DNA of 55,414 bases from an uncultured Dysosmobacter sp. (GCA_947625655.1 CANQPD010000020.1:1-55414), one strand, 5' to 3'. Shown: positions 33,338-42,736, counted from the stretch's first letter. Notes: generated from the letters alone by a model not told the origin. Program-made: numbers and translations.

Positions 33338-34246
33338 ATGAAGAACGTTGCCATCAAAGGTATCATTCCTCCCGTTGTCACCCCCATGAACGCTGATGAG
33401 AGCGTGAACATCCCCGAGCTCCGCAACCAGATCGAGCGTCAGATCGCCGGCGGAGTCCATGGTATTTTCCCCTTCGGCACCAACGGCGAGGGCTACATCC
33501 TGAGCCTGAAGGAGAAGGAGGAGGTTCTGGAGGCCACCATCGACCAGGTGAAGGGACGCATTCCCGTGTATGCCGGCACCGGCTGCATCTCCACCCGCGA
33601 TACCATCTATATGAGCAAGCGCGCCGAGGAGATGGGCGCGGACGTCCTGTCCATCATCACCCCCAGCTTTGCCCTGGCCAGCCAGAAGGAGCTGTATGAC
33701 CACTACTGCGAGGTGGCCAAGCATGTGAACATTCCCATCGTGCTGTACAACATTCCCGCCCGTACCGGCAACAAGCTGCTGCCTGAGACGGTCGCCAAGC
33801 TGGCCCGGGACGTGGACGTCATCATGGGCGCCAAGGATTCCAGCGGAGATATCGAGAACCTGAAGGCCTACATCCGGGAGACCCGGGAGCTGGATAAGGA
33901 CTTTGCCGTGCTGGCCGGAAACGACGGCAACATCCTGACCTGCCTGAAGGAAGGCGGCGCCGGCGGCGTGGCCGGCCGCGCCAACCTGTATCCCAAGACC
34001 ATCGCCTCCATCTATAACTACTTTGTGGCAGGCGATCTGGAGAAGGCGCAGGAGGCACAGGACGCCGTGGCTACCCTGTCCCGCGTGTTCAAGTTCGGCA
34101 ACCCCAATACCATCATCAAGAAGGCCGTCAACCTGCTGGGCTATCCCGTGGGCGACTGCCGCAAGCCCTTCAACTATCTGTGCGATGAAGGCATCGAGGA
34201 GCTGAAGGCTGTTCTGAAAGAAAACGAAGAAAAGGGTCTGTGCTGA
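33338..34246 (+). CDS. DHDPS/NAL-family aldolase 1
   Basis: A 302-residue TIM-barrel lyase of the dihydrodipicolinate synthase / N-acetylneuraminate lyase family. The Schiff-base lysine is Lys166 (GAKDSSG), the proton-relay tyrosine is Tyr137 (YNIPARTG) and the carboxylate-binding loop is FGTNGEG (46-52). Family members condense or cleave pyruvate with an aldehyde. Here, with a kinase, a dehydrogenase and a transporter, cleavage of a 2-keto-3-deoxy acid to pyruvate plus an aldehyde is likely. True DapA is less likely because no lysine genes are near. AAGGAG precedes the start. Confidence 0.93.
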   Translation: MKNVAIKGIIPPVVTPMNADESVNIPELRNQIERQIAGGVHGIFPFGTNGEGYILSLKEKEEVLEATIDQVKGRIPVYAGTGCISTRDTIYMSKRAEEMGADVLSIITPSFALASQKELYDHYCEVAKHVNIPIVLYNIPARTGNKLLPETVAKLARDVDVIMGAKDSSGDIENLKAYIRETRELDKDFAVLAGNDGNILTCLKEGGAGGVAGRANLYPKTIASIYNYFVAGDLEKAQEAQDAVATLSRVFKFGNPNTIIKKAVNLLGYPVGDCRKPFNYLCDEGIEELKAVLKENEEKGLC

Positions 34247-34285
34247 GAGCGGCCTTTCTTTCAAGACATTTAAGGAGGAGTACAT

Positions 34286-35365
34286 ATGAACAAACCCATT
34301 CTCGGCATCTCCATGGGCGACCCCTTCGGCAACGGACCGGAAATCACGGTCAAGGCTCTGTCCGACAAGAGCACCTATGACCGCTGCCGTCCTGTTGTCA
34401 TCGGTGATGTCAGCTCTATGGAGTATGCCGCCAAGGTGGCCAAGAAGGTCTCCGGTATCGACATGAAGATCCGTCCCATCAAGGCCATCAGCGAGGCTGC
34501 GTATGAGTACGGCGTCATTGATGTGTACGATATGGGCATCGTCAAGGCCGGCGATATCCCCAACGACCCCGAGGATCCCAAGCCCTTCGGCCTGGGTGCC
34601 ACCGCTCTGGGCGGCGAAGCCGCGTTCCAGTATGTGGTGAAGGTCATCGAGCTGGCCATGGCCGGCGAGGTGGATGCCACCATCACCAACGCCCTGAGCA
34701 AGGAGGCCATCAACATGGCCGGCCATCATTACTCCGGCCACACCGAGATCTATGCCGATTATACCCACACCAGCAAGTACACCATGATGCTGGCTCATGA
34801 GGATCTGCGCGTGGTTCACGTCTCCACCCATGTTTCCCTGCGGGAAGCCTGCGACCGGGTGAAGAAGGATCGGGTGCTGGATGTCATCCGCATCGCAAAC
34901 GAAGGCTGCAAGGCCATCGGCATCAAGGAGCCCAAGCTGGCTGTCGCCGGTCTGAATCCCCACTGCGGTGAGAACGGTATGTTCGGCACCGAGGAGATCG
35001 AGGAGATCCAGCCCGCCATCGACCAGGCCATGGCCGAGGGCATCAACATCGTGGAAAAGAAGCCCACCCCTCCCGACACGGTCTTCTCCAAGGCGCTGGG
35101 CGGCTGGTATGACATTGTGGTCGTCATGTACCACGATCAGGGTCATATTCCCCTGAAGGTCAAGGGTTTTGTGTACAACAAGGCCGAGGGACACTGGGAT
35201 GCCGTGGCCGGCGTCAACGTGACGCTGGGTCTGCCCATCATCCGCGCCTCCGTGGATCACGGCACCGGCTTCGGCCATGCCGGCGACGGCCACGCCAACG
35301 GGCTGAGCCTGGTCAACGCCATGGATTACGGTATCCGCATGGCCAACGCCAAGGCTGAGAACTGA
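34286..35365 (+). CDS. pdxA2: PdxA2-type 4-phospho-aldonate dehydrogenase
   Basis: A 359-residue NAD-dependent dehydrogenase of the PdxA family. It has ISMGDPFGNGPE at the start and metal-binding histidines in MAGHHYSGHTE, VMYHDQGH and ASVDHGTGF. In B6 synthesis PdxA oxidises 4-phosphohydroxythreonine. In operons with DUF1537 kinases the PdxA2 branch oxidises and decarboxylates 4-phospho-threonate or -erythronate to dihydroxyacetone phosphate. The context (kinase, aldolase, TRAP transporter) strongly favours the second role. AAGGAGG precedes the ATG. Confidence 0.92.
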   Translation: MNKPILGISMGDPFGNGPEITVKALSDKSTYDRCRPVVIGDVSSMEYAAKVAKKVSGIDMKIRPIKAISEAAYEYGVIDVYDMGIVKAGDIPNDPEDPKPFGLGATALGGEAAFQYVVKVIELAMAGEVDATITNALSKEAINMAGHHYSGHTEIYADYTHTSKYTMMLAHEDLRVVHVSTHVSLREACDRVKKDRVLDVIRIANEGCKAIGIKEPKLAVAGLNPHCGENGMFGTEEIEEIQPAIDQAMAEGINIVEKKPTPPDTVFSKALGGWYDIVVVMYHDQGHIPLKVKGFVYNKAEGHWDAVAGVNVTLGLPIIRASVDHGTGFGHAGDGHANGLSLVNAMDYGIRMANAKAEN

Positions 35366-35439
35366 AACCACCCGTCTTTAACCGGCTTGGCCGGAGAAAG
35401 AAATATCCACCAACCAATTATTTTGAAGGGAGAACTAAC

Positions 35440-36507
35440 ATGAAAAAAGTATTTGCAATGATCCTTGCACTGGTCATGTCTCTGTCCCTCGTTGCCTGCG
35501 GCGGCGGCAAGACCGAGACCCCTGCCAGCACCGACAAGCCTGCCGAGAGCACTGAACCCGCTGGAGCCGACTTCTCCGGCGAGACCCTGGTGTTCTCCTC
35601 TGACGCTGTTGGTTCCGCTACCTACAACATCATCGTTGAGATGAGCAAGTATCTGGAGAACGACGGCGGCTTCGGCCTGGTTGACGTGCAGCCCACCAGC
35701 CCCGGCGGCATGGGCGCCCCCTATCTGTTCGCTGACGGCAGCGTGGATCTGGCCTTCGTTAACGCCGCTCCCGCCAAGTGGGCCCGCGAAGAGGGCACTC
35801 TGGGTAAGGCTCCCACCAGCGGCTACGCTGCTGTGATCGGCGGCCTGACCGCGGTTTGCTACATCAACTGCATCTCCAACTCCTTCCTGAACAAGTACGG
35901 CGTTTCCACCATCGAGGAGATCTTTGAGCAGAAGCTGCCCCTGCGCATCGGCTGCTCCCCCGCCGGCTCCATGGACGCCCAGGGCGCTTACCTGCTGCTG
36001 GAGTACTTCGGCGTGACCGAGGAAGACCTGAACAGCTGGGGCGGTTCCATCACCAACCAGTCCGGCTCTGAGAACGAGGCCGCTCTGCAGGACGGCAAGA
36101 TCGACTTCTACATCGACCACACCTCCTCCAGCTCCTCCACCATGGCTGAGATCGCCACTACCTGCGACGTTACCTTCCTGCAGTGGGGCGACGATCTGAT
36201 CAACTGGTTCGTGACCGAGAAGGGCTTCCAGCGCATCACCGTTCCCGCTGACTCCTTCAAGGGTCAGACCAACGAGCTGGTTCTGCCCGGCTCTCCCGAC
36301 TCCCTGTTCTGCAAAGAGGGTCTGAGCGAGGAAGTCGTCTATCAGATCACCAAGACCCTGTGCGAGAACCGCGACAACCTGGTTGCCACTTACAATTCTC
36401 TGTCTCCCTGGGATGTCAAGACCTGCATGGATTCCGAGAAGCTCGGCGGCAACACCCTGCATCCCGGTGCTGAGAAGTACTATCGTGAGATGGGTTACAT
36501 GAAGTAA
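35440..36507 (+). CDS. TAXI-family TRAP transporter solute-binding lipoprotein
   Basis: A 355-residue extracytoplasmic binding protein. It has a lipoprotein signal (MKKVFAMILALVMSLSLVAC) and then a Thr/Ser/Pro-rich linker. The body is of the TAXI type (DAVGSATYNIIVEMSKYLEN and VQPTSPGGMGAPYLFADG). It delivers the substrate, probably a carboxylate sugar acid, to the membrane component encoded next. AAGGGAG precedes the start. A strong hairpin follows, as is usual between binding protein and permease. Confidence 0.93.
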   Translation: MKKVFAMILALVMSLSLVACGGGKTETPASTDKPAESTEPAGADFSGETLVFSSDAVGSATYNIIVEMSKYLENDGGFGLVDVQPTSPGGMGAPYLFADGSVDLAFVNAAPAKWAREEGTLGKAPTSGYAAVIGGLTAVCYINCISNSFLNKYGVSTIEEIFEQKLPLRIGCSPAGSMDAQGAYLLLEYFGVTEEDLNSWGGSITNQSGSENEAALQDGKIDFYIDHTSSSSSTMAEIATTCDVTFLQWGDDLINWFVTEKGFQRITVPADSFKGQTNELVLPGSPDSLFCKEGLSEEVVYQITKTLCENRDNLVATYNSLSPWDVKTCMDSEKLGGNTLHPGAEKYYREMGYMK

Positions 36508-36539
36508 TCCTGACAAGAAAGGAACTCTGCTGCAAAGGT

Positions 36540-36568
36540 AAGGCGGACGCCGGACCGGCGTCCGCCTT
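36540..36568 (+). terminator. Attenuator hairpin between TRAP genes
   Basis: AAGGCGGACGCC pairs perfectly with GGCGTCCGCCTT around GGACC. There is almost no T-run, so it probably stabilises the upstream message or gives partial termination. Confidence 0.65.
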
Positions 36569-36586
36569 CTTACAGGAGGAAGATTC

Positions 36587-38593
36587 ATGAGTATTTTTAA
36601 GAAAAAGAGCGGCGACGCCGCTGTGGCCGGAAAGAGCGACCTTGACGCCAAGGCCGCCGCACTGGCAAGCGAGCCCGATGAGGACTCCAAAATCGCCAGG
36701 ATGCTGAAGAACATGCCTAAGTGGCGCTATTGGTCTTTGGCTATCCTCGCCCTGGCTATGACTGCTTTCCAGCTGTATATCAAGCTGTACAAGCCCCTGC
36801 AGCCGTGGGCACAGATCCCCCTGCACCTGTGCTTCGCACTGGTTATCGTGTTCCTGTTCAATCCCATGGCGGAAAAATGCAAAAACAAAGAGAGTAAGCT
36901 GCGGAATCTGTGGTGGATCTACGATATCTTCCTGATCGGCAGCACCCTTGTGATTTGCTGGTACTTCCTGAGCAATGCCAATGCGCTGAATATGCGCGTC
37001 CTCAGCGTGGATCCCATGACGACTCTGGACAAGACGGTGGCAGTGCTGCTGCTGATCGTTGTGATGGAGGCTGTGCGCCGCATGGTCTCTCTGGCGCTGT
37101 TCTTTGTCTTGATCTTCTTTATGGCCTATGCGTTCTTCGGCCAGTATATCAGCGGCATCTTCCGGTTCGCCGGCATGTCCTTCGGCCAGTTCTGCGAGAC
37201 CCTGATGCTGGGTCAGAACGGCATTTTCGGTTCTCCCCTGTCCACCTCCATGGGCACACTGTTCTACTTCATGGTCTTTGGCGCGTTCTTCTCCAACTGC
37301 GGCGGCGGCGGTGTTCTGATCGACGCCGGCATGAAGCTCAGCGACAAGACTGCCGGCGGCCCCGCCAAGGCGGCTGTCATTTCCTCCGGCCTGCTGGGCA
37401 TGATCTCCGGCTCTGCCGTTGCCAACGTGTCCACCACCGGCGTTTTGACCATCCCCCTGATGAAGAAGGCCGGCTATACTCCCGAAGAGGCCGGCGCTGT
37501 TGAGTCCGTGGCCTCCACCGGCGGCCAGATCATGCCTCCCATCATGGGCGCCGGCGCGTTCATCATGGCTGAGATGATCGGCGTGAAGTACATGGATATC
37601 GCCACAGCCGCCATTATCCCGGCTCTGGCTTATTTCGGCGCTGCGTTCATTCTGGTTCACCTGTTGGCCAAGAAGAAGCAGATGCATGCGGGTGACAACG
37701 GCCTGAAGTATGAGGGCGAGCCCATTCTGCCCCGCATTTACCGCCTGTTCCCCATCATTCTGCTGGTCATCATGATCTTTGCCGGTATGTCCATGCCCCG
37801 TGCCGCCATTTACTGCACGGTGTTGTCCATCGTTATCTGCATGATCTCCAAGGATACCCGCATGACTCCCAAGCAGCTTCTCCAGACTCTGATGGAGGGC
37901 GTCCGTCAGGCTTGCAACGTTGCCATTCCCACCGCCGCCTGCGGTATCATGATCGGCATCGTGGTTCGCTCCGGCGTGGCTGTCAAGGTCGCCAAGCTCA
38001 TCGGCACCTCCGGCAACAACAGCCTGCTGCTGGCTCTGCTGGTGGCCGCCGTTGGCTGCCTGCTGCTGGGCATGGCTCTGCCCACCGTGGCTGCCTACCT
38101 GATCGCCAACACCCTGTTCTGCTCCGCCATTCAGGCTCTGGGTATTGAGGCTCTGGTGGCCAATATGTTCATCTTCTACTTCGGCGTTGTGGCTCAGATC
38201 ACTCCTCCCGTGTGCCTGGCTTCCTTCACCGCTGCCGGTATTGCCAATGCCAGCGCGTGGAAGACCGGCTGGAAGGCGTTCTTCTTCGCCATCACTGCCT
38301 TTATCGCACCCTTCATGTTCGTGTACCGTCCCTCTATCCTGCTGATCGGTACTGTGGGTGAGGTCGTTATCTCCTGCCTGATGACCGCCTGCGCCACCTT
38401 CTTCCTGGCTTCCGGCGTTGCAGGTTACATGGGCAAGAATCTGAATGCTGTGGAACGGATCCTGTTCTTCGCCGCGGCTTTGATGTTCATCCTGCCCGGC
38501 GCTATGATGGACTTCGCCGGTCTGGCTTTGGGTGTGGCGCTGGTGCTCTGGTGCCTGATCTACTCCAAGCGTCACAAGGCTGCCGCCGTCTGA
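36587..38593 (+). CDS. Fused TRAP transporter membrane protein (DctQ-DctM type)
   Basis: A 668-residue membrane protein. A hydrophilic start is followed by four to five helices (small-subunit-like, about 45-200). The large DctM part has the family pattern NVSTTGVLTIPLMKKAGYTP and a second half with GMALPTVAAYLIANTLF. Such fused proteins pair with TAXI binding proteins and use ion gradients rather than ATP. AGGAGG precedes the ATG. Confidence 0.94.
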   Translation: MSIFKKKSGDAAVAGKSDLDAKAAALASEPDEDSKIARMLKNMPKWRYWSLAILALAMTAFQLYIKLYKPLQPWAQIPLHLCFALVIVFLFNPMAEKCKNKESKLRNLWWIYDIFLIGSTLVICWYFLSNANALNMRVLSVDPMTTLDKTVAVLLLIVVMEAVRRMVSLALFFVLIFFMAYAFFGQYISGIFRFAGMSFGQFCETLMLGQNGIFGSPLSTSMGTLFYFMVFGAFFSNCGGGGVLIDAGMKLSDKTAGGPAKAAVISSGLLGMISGSAVANVSTTGVLTIPLMKKAGYTPEEAGAVESVASTGGQIMPPIMGAGAFIMAEMIGVKYMDIATAAIIPALAYFGAAFILVHLLAKKKQMHAGDNGLKYEGEPILPRIYRLFPIILLVIMIFAGMSMPRAAIYCTVLSIVICMISKDTRMTPKQLLQTLMEGVRQACNVAIPTAACGIMIGIVVRSGVAVKVAKLIGTSGNNSLLLALLVAAVGCLLLGMALPTVAAYLIANTLFCSAIQALGIEALVANMFIFYFGVVAQITPPVCLASFTAAGIANASAWKTGWKAFFFAITAFIAPFMFVYRPSILLIGTVGEVVISCLMTACATFFLASGVAGYMGKNLNAVERILFFAAALMFILPGAMMDFAGLALGVALVLWCLIYSKRHKAAAV

Positions 38594-38602
38594 TCATCAC
38601 GG

Positions 38603-39805
38603 ATGATTCAGAATACAGGCAGCGCGTTTTCGGCGCGCTATCCCATACTGCCGGGATTGACTCCCGACGGCGCTGTATATGAAAATTCCGTCATGGGGAC
38701 CGTGGAGGCAATGCTGCCTCCCGGTCCCTATGCCACAGCTCACGCTCCCGCCCTGCTGGAGCTGGATAACGGCGACCTGCTGTGCGCCTGGTTCGCCGGT
38801 TCCTACGAGGGCAGCGCCGATGTCAGCGTGATCTGCTCCAGGCTGCCGAAGGGAGCGGGACGCTGGAGCGAGCCGGTTCCCATTTCCGCAGACCCCCACC
38901 GCAGCGAGCAGAACCCCTCCTTGTTTTTGACTCCAAACGGCGAGATCTGGGCGATGTACACCGCGCAGCTGGATCGCGTTGAGGGCAAAGACAATATGCA
39001 GTTCACCTCTGTGGTGCGCTGCCAGCGAAGCGTGGACGGCGGTTTGACCTGGGGAGCCTTTGATGTGGTTTTTCCAGAGGAGGGTACCTTCTGCCGCCAG
39101 CCCATCCGGATTTTGTCCAACGGGCGCTGGATTTTCGGCACATGGATCTGCACGGACAGCGCTTCCGGCCTGGCGGGAGACCCTTCTGCGTTCCGCATCT
39201 CCGACGACCGGGGAAAAACCTGGCGCCGCGTGGATATGCCGGACAGCCATGGCCGGGTGCATCCCAACGTGGTGGAGCTGGAACCGGGGCATCTGGCTGC
39301 TTTTATGCGCAGCCGGGCGGCGGATTTCATTTACCGCAGTGAATCGTTTGACTACGGCGATACATGGTCTGTCCCTGTCCCCACACCGCTGCCCAACAAC
39401 AATTCCAGCATCAGCGCCGTGAAGCTGTCCAGCGGCCGGGTGGCTGTCGCTTACAATCCCACCTGTACTCCGGAACCCAAGGCGGACGAGGCCGCGTGGC
39501 CGGGTTTGCGGTGTCCGGTGGCTGTGGCACTGTCTGAGGATGGCGGCCTGACCTTCCCGCTGATCCGGTATATGGAACTGGGAGAGGGATATGTGGGCGC
39601 TGAGAACGCCACAAACAACCGCCAGTATGAATACCCGTATCTGATGCAGGGCAAAGACGGAATGCTGCATCTGGCCTATGCCTATCAGACACGCCGGGGC
39701 GTAAAGTGGATGACCTTCTCCGAGGAAGATGTCATCGGTAAGAAAAGAGAGACGGTAGGCGTCTATAATCCCACCGCCGCCCAGACCCACTGGAATCACC
39801 ATTGA
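38603..39805 (+). CDS. Cytosolic sialidase-fold (BNR/Asp-box) protein
   Basis: A 400-residue six-bladed beta-propeller protein. Four Asp-box motifs (S-x-D-x-G-x-T-W/F) are visible: SVDGGLTW (143-150), SDDRGKTW (200-207), SFDYGDTW (248-255) and SEDGGLTF (311-318). The fold covers exo-sialidases and related hydrolases that act on 2-ulosonic acid glycosides. There is no signal peptide, so it works in the cytosol on an imported substrate. Catalytic residues could not be assigned with certainty, and a non-sialidase activity is quite possible. It starts 9 bases after the TRAP gene without a strong ribosome site. Confidence 0.8.
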   Translation: MIQNTGSAFSARYPILPGLTPDGAVYENSVMGTVEAMLPPGPYATAHAPALLELDNGDLLCAWFAGSYEGSADVSVICSRLPKGAGRWSEPVPISADPHRSEQNPSLFLTPNGEIWAMYTAQLDRVEGKDNMQFTSVVRCQRSVDGGLTWGAFDVVFPEEGTFCRQPIRILSNGRWIFGTWICTDSASGLAGDPSAFRISDDRGKTWRRVDMPDSHGRVHPNVVELEPGHLAAFMRSRAADFIYRSESFDYGDTWSVPVPTPLPNNNSSISAVKLSSGRVAVAYNPTCTPEPKADEAAWPGLRCPVAVALSEDGGLTFPLIRYMELGEGYVGAENATNNRQYEYPYLMQGKDGMLHLAYAYQTRRGVKWMTFSEEDVIGKKRETVGVYNPTAAQTHWNHH

Positions 39806-39848
39806 CACAAGAGATCCCTCCCGCAGAGGGAAAGAAACGAGGAAGCAT

Positions 39849-40196
39849 ATGGAAAACAAGTTTGAATTGGTTCATGTAGGCGTCAACACCGCCAGCCCTG
39901 AGGAAGCGCTGAAGCTGGCGGAGCTGCTGAGCGTGATGTTCAACCTGACGCCCCGCCATGGCCAGAAGTCTGAATTTGCCGGAAACTACTTCGAGTGCAT
40001 GAAAGCCCCCTTCCTTGGAACGAACGGCCATATCGCCATGCAGACTGAGGATCTGGAGGCGGCTGTGGAGGAGCTGAAGGGCAAAGGGTTCTCCTTCAAT
40101 ATGAACACCGCTGCCTATACCGAGGCGGGCAAGCTGAAAAACGTCTATCTGGACGGAGAGTTTGGCGGCTTTGCCATTCACATTCTGCAAAAATAA
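39849..40196 (+). CDS. VOC-superfamily (glyoxalase-like) small protein
   Basis: A 115-residue protein with the beta-alpha-beta-beta-beta pattern of the vicinal-oxygen-chelate fold: an N-terminal LVHVGVNTASPEEALKLAEL and a second half from GHIAMQTEDLEAAVEELKGKG. Likely metal ligands are His9 and a Glu or His of the second half. Members are isomerases, epimerases or lyases. An epimerase or isomerase step in the sugar-acid pathway would fit. GAGG precedes the ATG. Confidence 0.75.
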   Translation: MENKFELVHVGVNTASPEEALKLAELLSVMFNLTPRHGQKSEFAGNYFECMKAPFLGTNGHIAMQTEDLEAAVEELKGKGFSFNMNTAAYTEAGKLKNVYLDGEFGGFAIHILQK

Positions 40197-40206
40197 GCGG
40201 CAGACC

Positions 40207-41070
40207 ATGGCCTCGCAAAAGAACCGCGGCATTGCCCTGCTGGTGGTATCGTCCTTCTGCTTTGCGCTGATGAGCGCGTTTGTCCGCCTGGCGGGGGATC
40301 TTCCCTTTTTTCAAAAGGTGCTGTTCCGCAATGCGGTTTCCATGGTAACGGCCGGAACGGTAATACTGACCCGGCATATCCCCGTCCGGGTGCCGAAGGA
40401 TTGTACGGTTCCGCTGTTCTTTCGGATCGCCTGCGGTACGATCGCCGTATTCTGCAACTACTATGCTATTGACCATCTGATGCTGGCCAATTCCAATTCT
40501 CTCAGCAAGCTCAGCCCTTTTTTCACCATCCTGTTCGCCGCGCTGTTTCTGGGCGAGCGGGTCAGCCGGGTGCAGCTGGGCTGCATTGCGCTGGCTCTGA
40601 CCGGAAGTATGTTTCTGATCTTTCCGGATCTGGGGACGCTGGGCTTTTCCGCCGCTGTCGGACTGCTGGGCGGCGTTATGTCCGGCGGCACGCATGTGGC
40701 ACTCCGGGCTTTGCGGCGCAGCAGTGAAATCGACAGCTCGACGATCGTATTGATCTTCTCGGCTGTGTCCACACTGATCGTGCTGATACCCTGCGTGCTG
40801 TGCTGGACGCCGATGACCGGGCGTCAGACGGTGTGTCTGCTGCTGGCGGGCTCCTCCTGCGCCGTGGCGCAGTATGCACTGACCAACGCCTACCGCTATG
40901 CGCCGCCCAAGGATATTTCGATCTATGACAGCACGCAGATCCTGTTTTCGGGATTGCTTGGGTATCTCCTGTTCCGGCAGGTTCCAGGCCTTACCAGCTG
41001 GATCGCCTATCTGCTCATTCTAGCGGCGTCGCTTCTGCTGTTCCTGCATTATCGGAGGGAAGGACGGTAA
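40207..41070 (+). CDS. DMT-superfamily (EamA) transporter
   Basis: A 287-residue membrane protein with ten predicted helices in two EamA halves. The first contains ALMSAFVRLAGDLPFFQKVLFRN and the second GVMSGGTHVALRALRRSSE. It is an exporter or importer of small metabolites. Placed last in the operon, it may export an end product or take up a related substrate. The ATG at 40207, 10 bases after the VOC stop, is used; its ribosome site is weak. Confidence 0.85.
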   Translation: MASQKNRGIALLVVSSFCFALMSAFVRLAGDLPFFQKVLFRNAVSMVTAGTVILTRHIPVRVPKDCTVPLFFRIACGTIAVFCNYYAIDHLMLANSNSLSKLSPFFTILFAALFLGERVSRVQLGCIALALTGSMFLIFPDLGTLGFSAAVGLLGGVMSGGTHVALRALRRSSEIDSSTIVLIFSAVSTLIVLIPCVLCWTPMTGRQTVCLLLAGSSCAVAQYALTNAYRYAPPKDISIYDSTQILFSGLLGYLLFRQVPGLTSWIAYLLILAASLLLFLHYRREGR

Positions 41071-41131
41071 AAGGAGTATGCTCCGGAATGAAAGCAGCGG
41101 GGATTTTTCGGACAGCCATGAAAAAGACAAA

Positions 41132-41162
41132 AGCAGGCGCGGTTTATTGAACCGCGCCTGCT
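41132..41162. terminator. Bidirectional terminator
   Basis: AGCAGGCGCGGTT (41132-41144) pairs perfectly with AACCGCGCCTGCT (41150-41162). It lies between the convergent DMT transporter and altronate-dehydratase-like genes. On the minus strand it is followed by TTTTGTCTTTTT. Confidence 0.85.
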
Positions 41163-41180
41163 GCTGTTTAAAAAATCAAA

Positions 41181-42713
41181 TCAAGCGGTGATACCCAGCC
41201 ACCAGACCACGAATTCGTCGCTGCCCATTCCGAACAGCTCACTTTTGGTGCGCTGCCCGGAGGCCACGGCGATGAGCGCTTCAAAGATCTCCTCGCCCAC
41301 CTGCTCCAGCGAGCGGCTGCCGTCAATGACCGTTCCGGCGTTCAGATCCATGTCGTCCTCCTGCCGCTCAAACAGCGGTGTGTTGGAGGCGATCTTCAGC
41401 GTGGGGAAATGCTGGCTGCCGTAGCAGGAGCCGCGTCCGGTGGTAAAGGCGCACAGGTTACAGCCTCCGGCAAACATGGCCGCAGCGGATATCGGGTCAT
41501 AGGAGGGGGAATTCATGATGATGAGGCCGGAGCCGCTCACCGGCTCCGCGTAGCCCACCACATCGTTCAAAGGAGAGCTTCCGCCCTTTTTGGCGCTGCC
41601 CAAAGCCTTTTCCAGCACATTGGTGATACCGCCGGCATTGTTGCCCGGCGTGACCTTGCCGTTGATCTGGCTGTCACGTCCCTTGCAGTAGTCCATCCAC
41701 CAGTGCATCACATCGATCAGCTTCTGCGCGACTTCCGGGGAGCGTGCCCGGCGAACAAGAGCGCCTTCCGCGCCCAGAAGCTCTGTCGGCTCCGTCAGTA
41801 CCGCGGTGCCTCCGTTTTTGACCAGCAGATCCACGGCACGGCCGAGAGCCGGATTGGCGGAGGAGCCGGAGAAGGAGTCGGAACCGCCGCAGTCGAGGCC
41901 GACCTTGAGATGACTGACAGACACAGGCTGGCGGCGGCACTGCTCCGCCAGGGGAAGCATTGCCTCCACCATGGCAATACCCTGAGCAACAGCCTTGCGG
42001 GAGCCGCCCTCCTCCTGAATGACCAGCCGTCCCAGCATGGGGCCGGGCGTCAGGCCGCCCTCCTGAAAGAAGGCGTCGATATTGTTGGACTCACACCCAA
42101 GGGCGCATACCACTGCTCCCGCTATGTTGGGATTTTTGATATGACCGCTCAGTACCCTTCGCAAAAAGACCATGGGATCGCCCGTTTTTTCCAGACCGCA
42201 GCCGGACGAGGTGATGAGGGGGATCACGGCGTCCACATGGGGATATGCGGCCATAACGTTCTGTGTAAAGTGGGACGCGATCTTCCGGGCCACCGTGGCG
42301 GCGCAGTTGCTGCACACGATGACGCCGATACAGTTCCGGGTGCCGACCTGTCCGTCAGGACGCACATATCCAAGGAAGGTGCGCTGTTCCTCGGGCGGAA
42401 GCACCTCCACCGGGTGGTAGTCCTGGCAGAAATGATACTCCCCGGACACGGCGTCGAAGTAAATGGTATCGTTATGCATATGGGTTCCGGCATCCACGTC
42501 CCGGGAGGCGTAGCCGATGACGGTGTTGTATTTCCGAACGGGCTCGCCGCGGGAGATCGCCCGGGAGGCGACCTTGTGGCCGATGGGGATGTCCGCTTTG
42601 ACCGTGATGTTTTCCTCCGGGATAAAAGTCCCGGCAGCTATGGGCTGACGAGCCACTACGATGTTATCCGCCGGATCCAGACGGATCACGGGGGACTTCC
42701 GGGAGCTTTCCAT
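41181..42713 (-). CDS. UxaA/GarD-family altronate dehydratase-like protein
   Basis: A 510-residue dehydratase. Residues about 10-100 form an SAF domain (ADNIVVARQPIAAGTF). The rest is the UxaA/GarD fold, with VGTRNCIGVIVCSNCAATVA, the conserved GLDCGGSDSFSGSSANP and the Cys-rich NLCAFTTGRGSCYG. Family members remove water from altronate, galactarate or similar aldonates to give 2-keto-3-deoxy acids, which the DHDPS-type aldolase encoded just upstream could then cleave. The substrate is not fixed by the sequence. Confidence 0.92.
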   Translation of the reverse strand: MESSRKSPVIRLDPADNIVVARQPIAAGTFIPEENITVKADIPIGHKVASRAISRGEPVRKYNTVIGYASRDVDAGTHMHNDTIYFDAVSGEYHFCQDYHPVEVLPPEEQRTFLGYVRPDGQVGTRNCIGVIVCSNCAATVARKIASHFTQNVMAAYPHVDAVIPLITSSGCGLEKTGDPMVFLRRVLSGHIKNPNIAGAVVCALGCESNNIDAFFQEGGLTPGPMLGRLVIQEEGGSRKAVAQGIAMVEAMLPLAEQCRRQPVSVSHLKVGLDCGGSDSFSGSSANPALGRAVDLLVKNGGTAVLTEPTELLGAEGALVRRARSPEVAQKLIDVMHWWMDYCKGRDSQINGKVTPGNNAGGITNVLEKALGSAKKGGSSPLNDVVGYAEPVSGSGLIIMNSPSYDPISAAAMFAGGCNLCAFTTGRGSCYGSQHFPTLKIASNTPLFERQEDDMDLNAGTVIDGSRSLEQVGEEIFEALIAVASGQRTKSELFGMGSDEFVVWWLGITA

Positions 42714-42736
42714 AAGACCAGGGACTCCTCTCTGCG

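Noticed and set aside
34286..35365. PdxA as a vitamin B6 synthesis gene
   Set aside because: No other pdx genes are near. The position between a DUF1537 operon aldolase and a TRAP transporter fits the catabolic PdxA2 branch better.
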